From the NCBI GenBank assembly GCA_964020975.1, contig OZ026628.1, forward strand, positions 54,827,832 through 54,891,831: DNA of 64,000 bases, in the 5' to 3' direction. This document shows positions 11,274 through 21,945 of the stretch, one piece after another. The DNA comes from Hermodice carunculata. Lineage: Eukaryota; Annelida; Polychaeta; Eunicida; Amphinomidae. The notes under the pieces were generated by a model. That model ran no database searches and was not told where the DNA came from. It saw only the letters and a list, made by a program, of their open reading frames with translations. A program made the translations under genes and the position numbers. Position 1 is the first letter of the stretch; each line of letters opens with the position of its first letter.

Positions 11274-11708
11274 ACCAACAAATTTGTCTGACACTTTTCT
11301 CAGACACTATTATACATAGAAACTCCAAACTTGGCATGATTGTACCTCCATACAAGGAGTTTGACCTTTTTATACACAGAAATGAAGATGTTTAAAATTA
11401 TGCAAATCAGGGGCATTTGAAATTTTAAATCTTCAATATCTTTAAAAGTATAACAGAGATGTCATTCCAAATATTACTACGGGGTTATTGACCATTGCGC
11501 ATCTAATAAATTTACAACAAATGTTGTATCAATTTAAATTTTGCTAAATAACACCATTATAAATTTTAAATCTTGAGTAACTTCGAAGGTATAATAGATA
11601 GAGATGCCACTGCAACTTCTATGGAATAGTTGTACATTGCCATACCAATATGCTTTGACGAGACACACACACTAATTTGCTATGCAGCAAATCACTTTTT
11701 TTTTCTAG
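11274..11708 (+). mobile_element. Helitron/HINE-like non-autonomous unit 3
   Basis: It starts ACCAACAAATTTGTCTGACA and ends with the hairpin ATTTGCTATGCAGCAAAT followed by a T run and CTAG. It is ~435 bp and lacks the AGGTCA-rich core seen in units 1 and 2, which suggests that the core expands or contracts independently of the ends. Confidence 0.55.
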
Positions 11709-11989
11709 TTCTTAACGATACTTACAAGACATCTAACACAACTTAACAAACAAATTGCATTTAGCCGGACAGAGTGACTAAGAAGCCGGCAAATTTTAAT
11801 AATAAAAATTATGGAATATTCGAGTAAATATATTTGTTAACAAAACCGTGCTCTAAAACCGTCATCTTGCAAATTAAGGGTAACTTCCATTTTTCTTATT
11901 ATTGCGCATGCAATATACCAAAAGCAGTTAATAACTTCTCTAAATAATAATAAACGTCACCTCTTTCGAGCACAACTTTTAATGTATGT

Positions 11990-12039
<50 letters not shown>

Positions 12040-13100
12040 AACCACGTATGTTTTAATCAAATGCATAGAAAAAGAAACGTCAATAAATGTTACCCTTCAT
12101 TGATCAATGCAGCCGCCCCGGAAAAATCAGAATAAAACCTTTAGAATTACAATACTTGGCCTAAAAACGCTGGAAACTCGTGTTTGGCACACGCAAAATT
12201 AACCTCAGGAATAAGATGCTGAGCTCCACCTCCACGTTAATGAAACTTCCTTTAAAAATTGAAATAGTAAAAAAACATGTTGAGTGCATATATTTAAGGT
12301 CCGACCTACAGTGACTGAATACTTGATCTTGTTCAAAGTGACCTTTACAACGACATCATTCGGTCACTTGTGACATTAATTTACTAATATTGTTGAAAAG
12401 AATGTTTCATATTGTATAAATATTCATACTTTTAGTTGAATTTGTTATTTTAAGCAAACATGGTGCTGAAAAGTTGAAAAGATCACTTTGGTTATTTGCA
12501 GTGAATTGGACTCTTGGTAAAACATGTGACTGGTCAGGTATTTTAACAGTTAGATGATATTTGTAATGACATTAATTTGTTAAACCAGGCTAAGTTAAAA
12601 TCTTACTTTGGTTTTGTTTTCCTTTAAATCATTTTTTTTCGATGCAAGTAAAAGAACAGTGCCTTCATGTATGCCTTGATGAGCGGAAGAACAGTTTTGC
12701 AATAAAATATTTAGTTTCACGGAAATGGTCACTGTTTTTCATACTAGTAATGGATACAGTGTGGATTTCTGTAATTACAGTATTTTCGTGTGTAGATTTG
12801 CAGTAGAGCAAACCCATTTAATGTTCAGATAGTGTGTCCATTTGTCATGTTGGACTAATGTACACAGAGTACAATTTTGTTAATTAATGGTAACAGCACA
12901 AGGTATAAGAAATGGAGCTGATCTTCCGTCCTGGTGGTGTCACTGTTTGGTATTTTACCATATCTGAACCTTCACTAAATGTACACTGGTATTGTAATTT
13001 ACTTTACATATCATAACAGGTCCCTCGTATACAAGGAAATTGACTTCCACTTGGACTTACACCTCCGTTAAACTATCTCTCTGGCAGGTTTAGAAATCTG
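11709..13100. other. Interior of the 6.76 kb insertion, no gene seen
   Basis: It contains an (AT)n tract at 11993-12035 and otherwise AT-rich sequence. No transposase motif was recognised on either strand. Confidence 0.45.
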
Positions 13101-13295
13101 GGGCAGTTTAAGCCCATTTACACCATGGATTAAGCTATACTTCCCTTTTGCATACGGATTCAAAAACCAGGTGTAGCTTAACACCTGGGGTAACTTTGCA
13201 ACGCCTTTTTGCATACAGATTAGACTTTACACCATGGTTGTTCCCTGGAATAGGCTAAATCACAGCTAAACCACCTTCATGCATACGGGCCCAGG

Positions 13296-13420
13296 GGTTT
13301 TTCTTATTTCAATTATCACAAATTAACGAGCTAGGAATTATTTGACAAAAATCCATGCATGTTTTTCTGGCATTTTTATCTGTTAAATGCCGTTCACGAA
13401 ATTTAAAAATACAAAAATAC
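13296..13420 (+). repeat. Dispersed repeat copy B, right half
   Basis: TTATTTCAATTATCACAAAT, then ATCCATGCATGTTTTTCTG and CTGTTAAATGCCGTTCACG match 4630-4740 of the uninterrupted copy. It starts right after the 3' target-duplication candidate of the large insertion. Confidence 0.85.
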
Positions 13421-13774
13421 TGACTTTTGAGACTGAAAAATGTTAATATGAAAAATAGAAGGACTTATAACTGTGGTCTGTGGCCATGAGTGAGGTGCCC
13501 GGCGTGTTCTCGCATGGATGCACGCCAGACTAGCAGGCCGCCATGGGCGTAACACAAGAGGTTTCACGCCAGTAATTCAACCTGTGGAAACACAGACGAA
13601 CAGAGCTACCACCATCTAGTTCACTCAATGGATTACAAACGTGTATGTTTTATACACCAAAATGTTCCCAAGAATTTTTTACATCAAATAAACACCAGAA
13701 AACATGGGCATGAATTGGAATTTTTTCAGCAAATTGCCATGGCAACCAACTCTGCGTAGCACTACTTGCAATAT

Positions 13775-13890
13775 CATTGCGCGCACACAGTGTTGAGGTT
13801 CTCGGGGGGTAATTATGCCTTTGCTGAGGTAACATGATTGGAGAGTGCCAATAAAATATGAGGCCTAGGGATGCAAGGGGCTGTATATTA
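13775..13890 (+). repeat. Short dispersed repeat, copy 1
   Basis: GGAGAGTGCCAATAAAATA and GGGGCTGTATAT occur here and, inverted, at 20155-20270. The match covers about 115 bp including GGGGGTAATT and GCTGAGGTAACATG. The copy abuts the inverted repeat at 13897-14066 and could be part of the same small element. Confidence 0.75.
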
Positions 13891-13896
13891 AACAAT

Positions 13897-14066
13897 TTTG
13901 CTACCAGAAAGGCCAATTTTGCCTTGAAAGTGGAAAACAATATATACTTTGAGCTGACATGAGTATTATGAAGGTATGTACACTGGCACCAGTATACAGA
14001 GTGATTCAGCTCAAAGTATACATTGTTTTCCACTATCAAGCCAAAATCTGCCTTTCTGGTAGCAAA
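13897..14066. repeat. Inverted-repeat (foldback/MITE-like) element
   Basis: The left arm, TTTGCTACCAGAAAGGC through GTGGAAAACAAT and ATACTTTGAGCTGA (to ~13958), is repeated inverted at ~14005-14066. Arms are ~60 bp with a few mismatches and the loop is ~50 bp. No coding capacity. Open frames across it on the minus strand are by-products of this symmetry. Confidence 0.85.
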
Positions 14067-14121
14067 CTTGTCTGGAGAACCCATGTATTAGTCTTTTTGT
14101 ACTATAGGGCAATCCAGCTGA

Positions 14122-14138
14122 AATAAATATGTTTAAAC
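14122..14138 (+). other. LINE/SINE-like 3' terminal signature
   Basis: AATAAATATGTTTAAAC matches the end of the LINE at 26778-26795 and, inverted, at 31254-31272, with a weaker match at 19350-19366. It combines a poly-A signal with a conserved terminal ATGTTTAAAC, and suggests that a short element ends here. Confidence 0.5.
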
Positions 14139-14604
14139 TAAAGACGGACTGTGTTTGCTTACCTGGCGACACGCACTTCAAGCGCAATTTAACAATTACG
14201 CAGAGCGAGTCTGTCTGGCTGTCAAGAAAGTTTCCAATACCCACAAAATTGAGAAAGGGGTGGGCATCGCGAGGGAGTGTGTTCTTCGTGGCCTTGGCTT
14301 GTACGTTTTTTTGTTTTTGTTTTTGTTTTTTTTTTGCCGGGAGCACAATATAATACGCCAAGCCAATTTCATTGGTTCCTTCACATATTAACGCCTTCCT
14401 TGTGATTAAGAATGCCATTCACTTTGCCATATTTTTCTCGCGTGTTGCCATTCGAAACCTTACCACTCATGTAACATATTTTTTATTTTGTGGAGATAAC
14501 TAGCCCACTGTAAGATTGTTGGCTCATCCTTGAACTGCAATAAACTGATCGAGACACAAAACCGAAACTTCCTGATGGGTGAGTGCGGGCGAATGGTATC
14601 GGAA

Positions 14605-14700
14605 CATGCCGCGCACAGTGAGACAAAATAATGTTATCCCATTTCAGCTAGGCGACTGGTGCTAAAGGTTGCAGGTTCGAGTCCCGCTCGTTCCGAACAT
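14605..14700 (+). tRNA. tRNA-like relic with a B box (pseudo-tRNA or SINE head)
   Basis: GGTTCGAGTCC near 14672 is a perfect RNA polymerase III B box with a nearly paired T stem (GCAGG/CCCGC, one mismatch). Upstream GGAACA could pair in part with TGTTCC-like bases at the 3' end (CGTTCC), giving an acceptor-like stem ~95 nt apart. No clean anticodon arm or A box was found, so a working tRNA gene is unlikely. Confidence 0.3.
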
Positions 14701-16537
14701 GAAATATATGACCGATCAACCAGCTAAAAGCAGAGTGCAGAGTCGCTTTTCGCAGTCATTTAACAATAATCTGATTATTTTATCCCCCTGATGGTCAAAT
14801 TTTTAAAGCTTTTTTTCTTTCCCCTCGCTCAGTGTACTTCGAAACACCCCCGTATGAAGTGGGCAAGTCCGTGCATGTGCAATGTGCCAGTCTTCCAGTT
14901 CCACAAAATGCGACAGCGCTACAGACGATACCAGTTTTAGTGGAGGCGTGTGCTTCATATAAATTTACTTCAAGGTTAACATTTAATGCTATTCACCGTT
15001 TCACATTCAGGTAAAGGCACATATAATTATTGAAGGCAGATATAATTATTTACGCTGAATCGAATCCCCGCTTTTATAGTTTGCGGCATATTTATAGCCA
15101 AGTGGTCCAGTGTTAGGATTCCTCGATCGTCATGTGTATTTTTTGCCAGTAAACATTAAAAGCAAATTGGTCTTGGATAGGGCAAGACTGTAGAAAGGGT
15201 TGTAAGCCTTTATAATATACAGTGGTCTTATTATGTCAAGATGTTGATTCAATAATCACAATCACATACAATTACTACTTATATGATGTACTTGGTCATG
15301 TGTCATTAACAGATGATGGGTACAAGTAAACGTTCGAGTCTGTTCATTCAGCAAGTGCATGCTCTGCAGTGTAGCAACAGCTTTGCTTTCTATAAATTAG
15401 CAACTTAGGTTCATGACATGTCGCGATTAAGCCCAGACATAAGTGCATGTTTACTGAGCATATGCGACAGTAATTCCATGGGTTTACTTTGGATAAATTA
15501 TGCTAATTTACTAATCTATGCTGTTGACCTGAGTCCATTCTGCACAACGGCTTAGGCTGGACCTTGAATGTTTTACAGGTTACAACCTACGGGATAATTT
15601 GTCAGCCTAATAGACATTACCAACTTGACTGTATAAATACAGGAGCGTGTTCTAATAGTCTCGTTACTATCAACGATATCTCTGAGGTTTATTCCATCTT
15701 GATTGCTCACATACACGACAATCTTTTGACCGCCTCAACTTTTGAATTCATATATGGTGGCTGTTTGTATTCATCTGATTTGCATACCGTTTTCTAAGAT
15801 CTGCTTCTCGGCTGACGAGTTACTTATTTGGTAAGTTGTACTCAATCACACTTGTATGACATGTTTCTGTCCCATAACAGCAATGGTAAGTTATTCATTT
15901 GTGTGTGGCGGACCAGCACAATCAAGTTCGCCAACGGACACGTGATTGAGTCCATTCATGTGCAAATCTATTATGCAAGTTCTCCTGTTCAGGCTTGTGG
16001 CGGACTTCATGCAGCAAATTTATTTGGCTTACACTGGGCCCTGTTATAAAGTCACGTGCTGGCTGTTCTATCATGGTGCATCACTTAGCGCAGGGACTAC
16101 GCAAATCACATCTTTGTTTCCTGTTATGATTATGTTTATTCATGCTTTATGCATTAATTACATGTACACTGTGGGGTTTTTTTCCTTGCTATGTTAACCG
16201 AGTCCCGCTGAACGGTCATTGTTACTACCTTGTTCACATTTTTCGCTATGTGTATTATATCGGTTCTTTCATACCTTGTATTTTGTACTTGTGTTAGATT
16301 GATTATCTGCGAATTGTGCATGTATCGAGTCAGCAATTCCATCAGTCACAAAGTGATTCGATATGTTACAGCTTGTATTGTACATGTTCCTGCCACACAG
16401 TATCCAGTGAAGGTCATCTTTTTCCTGTACCTCCAAAATGGGTATTAGCGTACAACATTATAGAGCTGTGATTGGACTATTTAACAATACACATGGTCTA
16501 CTCAAATTAAGCATACACCTCCCCCCAAATTTTTGTC
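14701..16537. other. Repeat-bearing stretch without a recognised gene
   Basis: It holds the 80 bp repeat at 15137-15216 (TATTTTTTGCCAGTAAACAT to AGCCTTTATAAT) that recurs at 19506-19585. Short open frames at 15564-16448 look like chance. No splice-supported exon was found. Confidence 0.45.
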
Positions 16538-16539
16538 AT

Positions 16540-17808
16540 GACCAAGTCTTCTCCTGGACCTCTATTGTTCTTGGTTTTCATTAATGACACTACGGACGAC
16601 ATAGCCTGTGAAATCAAGCTTTTCGCTGACGACACCAGTGTATTGGAAATCGTACACAGTCCTAATATTTCTGCTGAAAGACTTAACAGGGACCTTCATA
16701 AGATCTACTCTTGGGGCAAACTTTGGCGCGTCACCTTCAACGCGATCAAATCAATAGCTGTTCTCTTCTCTTCTAAAGTTAACAAACCCACTCACCCACC
16801 CGTTATCCTGGGAAATACACCCATACCTGAAGCAAATGAACACACACACCTCGGCATTACACTTTCTGAAAAGCTTTCCTGGTACTCCCATGTCACACGC
16901 ATCACCAATAAATCCAGTCAACGTCTGGCCCTGTTAAGGCGACTCAAATTTAAACTATCCCGCAACGCCCTTACCCGTATATACATTACCATGATCCGTC
17001 CCATACTCCAATACGGATGTGTACTCTTTGACAACTGCACGGAAGGTTTATCAGCATCTCTTGAAGCCGTTCACTATGAAGCAGCCCGTATCTGTACCGG
17101 TGCCTTGAACCCCCCCCCCCCCCCCGTCATTTGCTTTTAACTGAACTCGGTTGGCAAAGTCTTTCCACTAGACGCAAATATTACAAACTGGTCCTCTTTT
17201 ATAAGATGATCCATAAAATGACCCCTAATTACCTTTCAGACCTAGTACCTCGCAACTTCGGACTTACCTCTAATATTAGCCTGCGTAACAGGCTCAACAT
17301 TAGACAGGTTAAATTTAAAACTAAACGATATGGGGACTCCTTTCTTCCATCTAGTATTCTCCTTTGGAACAACTTACCACTCGATATCAGAGAGTCTGCG
17401 TCACTTGATATCTTCAAATCTACATTAAAATCGACCTTATTATCTGTTGACCCCACACCCTCCTACTTTTCATACGGTAAGCTCTTTCCAAACATCTGTC
17501 ACACTCAGTTGCGCCTTGGTTTTTCTCAGCTTAACTCCCATCTCCACAAATTAAACATAGTCCAATCACCTGCCTGCTCTTGCTCCAACCAAAATGAAGA
17601 TATTTATCACTTTTTCCTGACCTGTCCCAAATTCTTATTGCTTTGGCAAGCTTTACTGGATACAGTGTGTCACATCCTAGCACCTAGTGTACATCCAAAT
17701 CTCTTAGTTCACTTAGCTAGTGACATACTCATACAATACGAAGGCAACTCAGAACTCAGTGATGATGTTAATTACCAAATATTTGAAACTGTGCAGACCT
17801 ACATCTGA
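16540..17808 (+). mobile_element. 5'-truncated LINE: reverse transcriptase end and C-terminal domain
   Basis: The first frame (16538-17140) opens inside the reverse transcriptase, right at the Q-G-S-x-L-G-P region: PGPLLFLVFIND, then FADDTSVLE, the catalytic FADD box. It continues with the thumb (WGKLWRVTFNAIKS, THLGITLSEKLSW, YGCVLFDNC). A run of C (17110-17127) interrupts it, and the second frame (17131-17808) gives LGWQSLSTRRKYYKLVLFYK, LWNNLP and the C-terminal zinc-like motif CSCSNQNEDIYHFFLTCP. Endonuclease and fingers are absent: a 5' truncation typical of LINE insertion. It is similar in plan to the element at 22.6-26.8 kb. CR1/L2-like (Jockey superfamily) by motif memory. Confidence 0.85.
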
Positions 17809-18337
17809 ACACGAGACGCTTTGGATTTTAAGCCATTTCTAGTGTATTATATTGATATGTCAGATTTTTTTCAGCTGTCAACGTTTGCGATTTGTTCTCG
17901 ATTCAATTGTACCGAATATTTATGTCAAACCACATGCCAATTCATAGATTGTATGTCCTGTGTGTATTGTAAATTCTTTGTGCGTCATCTTGTTGTGGAG
18001 AGCCTCCAGATTAGTTCTTTGTAACTATTTAGGCAATCCATGTGAAATATATATATATATACTGTTTACGGCTAAGACTGTCGTCATTTTTTTTTGGTTA
18101 CCGAGCTAGTGATATAGTGGATTTTTCTGGATCAATAACTTGTTCTCATTCTTCAATCGGCATGTCTCTGCTTGTGAGTATTTACTTCATAGCATTCAGG
18201 AAAGTGTATTTTTCAATATTATTATAACAATGAGTGGTACATACAAAGCATTTCGTGAATTGTATTGTCCTGTGTGTATTGTATATATTCTGTGTGTCTC
18301 TCTATGTCTGGAGAGCCTGTTTTTTAGTATCTCGATG

Positions 18338-18409
<72 letters not shown>

Positions 18410-18425
18410 TATAATAATAATAATT
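17809..18425 (+). repeat. LINE 3' UTR with a duplicated segment and (AAT)n tract
   Basis: TCCTGTGTGTATTGTA occurs at ~17957 and ~18263, followed in both by CTGTGT/TTGTGCGT and a GGAGAGCCT. The 3' UTR therefore carries a ~306 bp duplication, or two 3' ends are stacked. An (AT)n run lies at 18047-18061. The stretch ends in (AAT)n at ~18341-18425, a tail typical of this LINE group. The same tract is also the tail, in reverse, of the minus-strand LINE next to it. Confidence 0.65.
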
Positions 18426-19242
18426 TTATTAAAACCCCCGCAAGCGAGGAAAACCAAACATAAGATACATCGAGATAAACACATATGTACATACCAAATC
18501 AAATAAAACAAAGACAACATATAGATACGATCAATTTAAACTAACTAAAATGTAACCTCACAATCGGGCGCCCGCCGCCCGAAGCGGCAAGGCCGCAACC
18601 ACGGCGGGGCGACTGGGACAGCCCCGCTCAGCCGAGCGCCACTCTCACCAGCCGCCCCACCGCGACGCCGAGACGAGCCGCGGGCACCGACAGCAACCAG
18701 TCCATAACCGGTTCTCACACAAAGAGCCCAGGTTGCCCAGCATGAATAATCAACCTCTGGAAACTGGAGAAATAAAAGCATATACATGTAAAACAGATCT
18801 AAAAGGCTTTGACTAAGAGACTGGCCAGTCTATATTCAGGAGAATTACGGTTGCTATAATTTTCGGAATAGAGAAGATATCTAAGGGAGTCAGAAACCCC
18901 GTCACTAGGCTCGGGTGGATTACGCACAATAGGTAATCCCAACGCAGCTCGAGTAGGGGAAATACCATTTTTACATAAGCGGTCAATCAAAGAGCCTTTA
19001 GGGGCCAATCCAGAAATAATGTACCGTGATAAGTATTCGAGGCAAAGATTTCTGTATGCGGAGTCAGTTTTAAAAGCCCTGTAAGCAAAGGAAATCGTAT
19101 CCGAAACAATAATTTCATGCACCTTAGGAACTTGGAGTGCCTTGAGTAAAGCAGAATGATGAGACCGTTTGCTTATACCCAGGACACACTTAATTGTAGA
19201 AGCCTGGGCAGTCTCAAGAGAAGCTACATTACGCTTAGTCAA
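18426..19242 (-). mobile_element. LINE 3' fragment with GC-rich 3' UTR
   Basis: The minus-strand frame 19242-18799 encodes a post-reverse-transcriptase C-terminal domain: TIKCVLGISKRSHHSALLKA, then AYRAFKTDSAYRNL and EYRLASLLVKAF. The following 3' UTR has a conspicuous GC-rich block (18555-18710, mostly G+C against an AT-rich window) and then TTTTAATAAAATTATTATT, i.e. a poly-A signal leading into an (ATT)n tail. The head is missing. The family differs from the plus-strand LINE at 16.5 kb in its C-terminal sequence (KRxxHSALL type). Confidence 0.75.
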
Positions 19243-19385
19243 ATCATGGACATAATAGGTCCATGGTCAAATTGGCACACTTCATGCCATAACCAAGGCA
19301 AGGCAAACCAACTCGATTCCATAGATAAGTTTACTATTAGGTGATCCAGAATAAATAAATATGTTTAGATTAAATTAAATTAAAA

Positions 19386-19706
19386 TATACAATGCCATGA
19401 CTCTGAGTAACGATTTACGCATAGGTTGAAATCGCCTTCATTGAAAACACACTGAGGCTCACGTCCATCGCCAGGTGCCGTTTTGACAATCGTCACCTTT
19501 TATCGTATTTTTTGCCAGTAAACATTAAAAGCAAATTGGTCTTGGATAGGGCAAGACTGTAGAAAGGGTTGTAAGCCTTTATAATGTATACAATGCCATG
19601 ATTCTCAGTAACGATTTACGCATAGGTTGAAATCGCCTGCATTGAAAACACACAGAGGCTCACGTCCATCGCCAGGTGCCGTTTTGACAATCGCCACCTT
19701 TTATCG
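19386..19706 (+). repeat. A-B-A duplication
   Basis: Block A (TATACAATGCCATGA through GGTTGAAATCGCC to CACCTTTTATCG, ~120 bp) occurs at 19386-19505 and 19586-19706. Between them lies block B (~80 bp, AGCAAATTGGTCTTGGATAG), which also stands alone at 15137-15216. The two A copies differ at only a few positions by eye. Possible origins are unequal exchange or a short element carrying B inserted into a duplicated A. Confidence 0.85.
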
Positions 19707-21000
19707 TCCCTTATTTTTTAATTTTTTTGTTATCACACTCTGAGAAGGAAAACATGAGCCCATCGATTTAATTATCTACATGGCCGTTTGATCACCACAA
19801 CAAACCAATTAATCAGTCCTAATCTTGTCAAGCAGTTTACACAAGAATTGGTAGCAGCGCACCTCAAAATGTCACAGTTTGTCGCTTGTCGTTGCTACGG
19901 TCCTGGGTTGTGGAAAGCAGCCGACTGCTATCCAAACTTTGGCGGACCAATTAGCATACATTTGTAAACAGACATGCTCATGCTGCAGCCAGCCAAAACA
20001 TGGTCATGTTTTTTCCCTTTTTTTTCATCACATAAATTTTGCAGTTTTAGTATTCATGTTTGTTGACAAGAAAGTTAAAGTGTCAAACTTTATGGAAATG
20101 GAAAAAACTCATTTTCTGTCGGGTCACGATTTTGCCGTTATAGCTCAATCCATTCCGCTACCTTGATATACAGCCCCTTCCATTCCATATGCCTGTTATT
20201 TTATTGGCACTCTCCAACCATGTTAACTCAGCACAGACAAAATTACCCCCGTGGAACCACGACCAGCGCACTCGAGAATGAGTAATTTTTCGGCGGTACT
20301 ATGTAATTGTGTACTTTGTGCATATTTCAACCGTGTGGTTTCTGGTATTCCACATTGCTTAACTGCAAGCCTGCATCGACATGTGAACACGCTGCCTGTA
20401 CAGTGCACAGGTGGTTTTATGCTCTCAGTTCATGCTTTGATCACAAGACCAAAATGAACCACAGGTGGCACGTGGCGTTTAATAAGTTATGTATGGAGGG
20501 CGGGTTGACTGTGGGCTAGAGACTGTCGGACACCAAAAGTCGACACGGCCTCCATGCATAATTTATTTTTTAAACGTGTAGAAGCTTCTGTATGGTTGTT
20601 CATTCATATGAAAGTACAGGCTGCGTGTAAAGTGTAGCATGATATGTGCGGGCTGATTGGAAAAATGTGCTTGAGACGTACGGTGTTGCCAGATTGAATG
20701 AGAACTACAATACGCCTATCTCCTGATAATTGGTAAGTGCCTATTGTTTATTATCTTTAATGTCAGCCCCAGTATTAAAAGGGAGGCCCATTTTTTATAC
20801 GTTGCCAAATTAGATATCATCATTATATTCGGTGTGATCATCTTGCAGACTCTGTTACTCTAGTAGCCCAAGCTTTTACAACTTGCAAGCGCAATACAAC
20901 ACTTTCTTTTGTAGAATATTGCCGCGTGTCGCCTGGATAGTCCTGTGCATGCGTTACCCACAGTATTGTGTATCCGCTATCACTGATGCCACTATAATAA
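19707..21000. other. No recognisable gene; second copy of a short repeat
   Basis: 20155-20270 is the inverted second copy of the repeat at 13775-13890. The rest has only short, unrecognised frames. Confidence 0.45.
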
Positions 21001-21050
21001 TAATGATAATGATAAGGATAATGATGATGATGATAATAATAATAATGATG

Positions 21051-21113
<63 letters not shown>
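21001..21113 (+). repeat. (AAT)n / (GAT)n microsatellite
   Basis: The tract passes from AATGAT and GATGAT units to pure AAT. It resembles the tails of the LINEs at 18.3 and 27.9 kb and may mark another LINE 3' end on the plus strand. Confidence 0.9.
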
Positions 21114-21114
<1 letters not shown>

Positions 21115-21716
21115 AGGCAATGGTTTTTATCTACATAAAAAGTGCGCTCCCTGGCTTTTGTTTACATACACTATATTATTGGGCAACACCGATTGTGATC
21201 TAGATCAAAACATCATTTTGTTTTGTTGAAGAATTCATTGAGAAAGGCAATCGCTTCGGGACTGAAACGCCGACTTTATTATTTTACCAACTGTCGGTTT
21301 TCGTGAGCACTGTTCCTGTGATTCGTAACTGTGGTGTCTAAGTTATGCTTGTTTTCCTGGGCTGCGCCGCTCCTCAACTTTCTTTATTGGTGTGTAGAAG
21401 CCTGATATTCCGTACAACTTACGGGAATTCCGTAAGAGTTGACAACACTGATACATAAGCCTACAGAACTTAAAGTAGGGGGAATTAGAGATTTGCAGTC
21501 TCTATACAGTTCGCCCCAAGACAGCTTAAAAAGGTGCAGTCCACAAAATGCCCACATTGCTTCGTCTTGCAATATGACAAAGACCTGTAAAACAAGGACA
21601 TGGTATTACTGGACCGTCGCCCATCGAAAAGATACAGACATTTTCATGTTAGAATAGTGATGACGGTTGCACGGTTTCGTTAGATGCACGGTTCAGAGAA
21701 CGGCAACCCAGTCGGC

Positions 21717-21945
21717 TGTCACGACGAGGTGGTCTCGGGGTAGACGTCCTTTTTTGTTTTCTGGAGCATAAATTAACTTTTTATCTATACTTGATGTCAT
21801 TGATGCAAGGTCACAGTCCTATTGTTGGACCGCCCGATTGTGATTGGTTGTAGTGGATTATGGGCCACCCATATATAGTCATGCAGTAAGTAGCGTCGCT
21901 CATTAATAAATCTCTAAGTATAAAGGGTTGCGTTCCATTCATTCA
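21717..21945 (+). promoter_or_regulatory. Promoter-like block, possibly an old solo LTR or LINE 5' region
   Basis: ATTGTGATTGGTTG (inverted CCAAT), CATATATAGTC (TATA-like) and AATAAATCTC occur in order within 120 bp, and the block can be drawn from TGTCACGACG to ATTCATTCA. This layout suits an LTR or a promoter. No matching second LTR or clear target duplication was found, and it also lies ~0.7 kb upstream of the LINE ORF1, so it may be that element's 5' UTR. Confidence 0.3.

Larger units (their letters stand above)
6530..13290. mobile_element. 6.76 kb insertion with terminal inverted repeats
   Basis: The left end begins GCCCGTATGCATAAGGG and the right end, reverse-complemented, begins GCCCGTATGCATGAAGG, giving 12 identical terminal bases and partial identity beyond. 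CCAGG flanks both ends (6525-6529 and 13291-13295) and occurs once in the empty-site copy near 4616, so a 5 bp target duplication is likely. A 3 bp duplication (CAG) with a terminal repeat starting GGCCCG is the alternative. The right end carries two more copies of the terminal motif, GCATACGGATT near 13150 and GCATACAGATT near 13211, a sub-terminal repeat pattern common in non-autonomous DNA transposons. No transposase was recognised inside. Much of the interior consists of nested repeats (7.36, 9.07-11.71 kb). Superfamily not assigned. Confidence 0.75.

Noticed and set aside
13650-14418. Two minus-strand frames of 135-144 codons
   Set aside because: They span a foldback repeat and a short dispersed repeat; length comes from repeat symmetry and there is no domain or splice support.
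18140-18520. Poly-Asn / poly-Ile open frames
   Set aside because: They are translations of the (AAT)n tract; the same applies to those at 20883-21203 and 27751-28067.
21717-21945. Firm call of a solo LTR
   Set aside because: TG..CA limits and promoter-like words exist, but no target duplication or second copy was found; kept only as a low-confidence promoter-like block.
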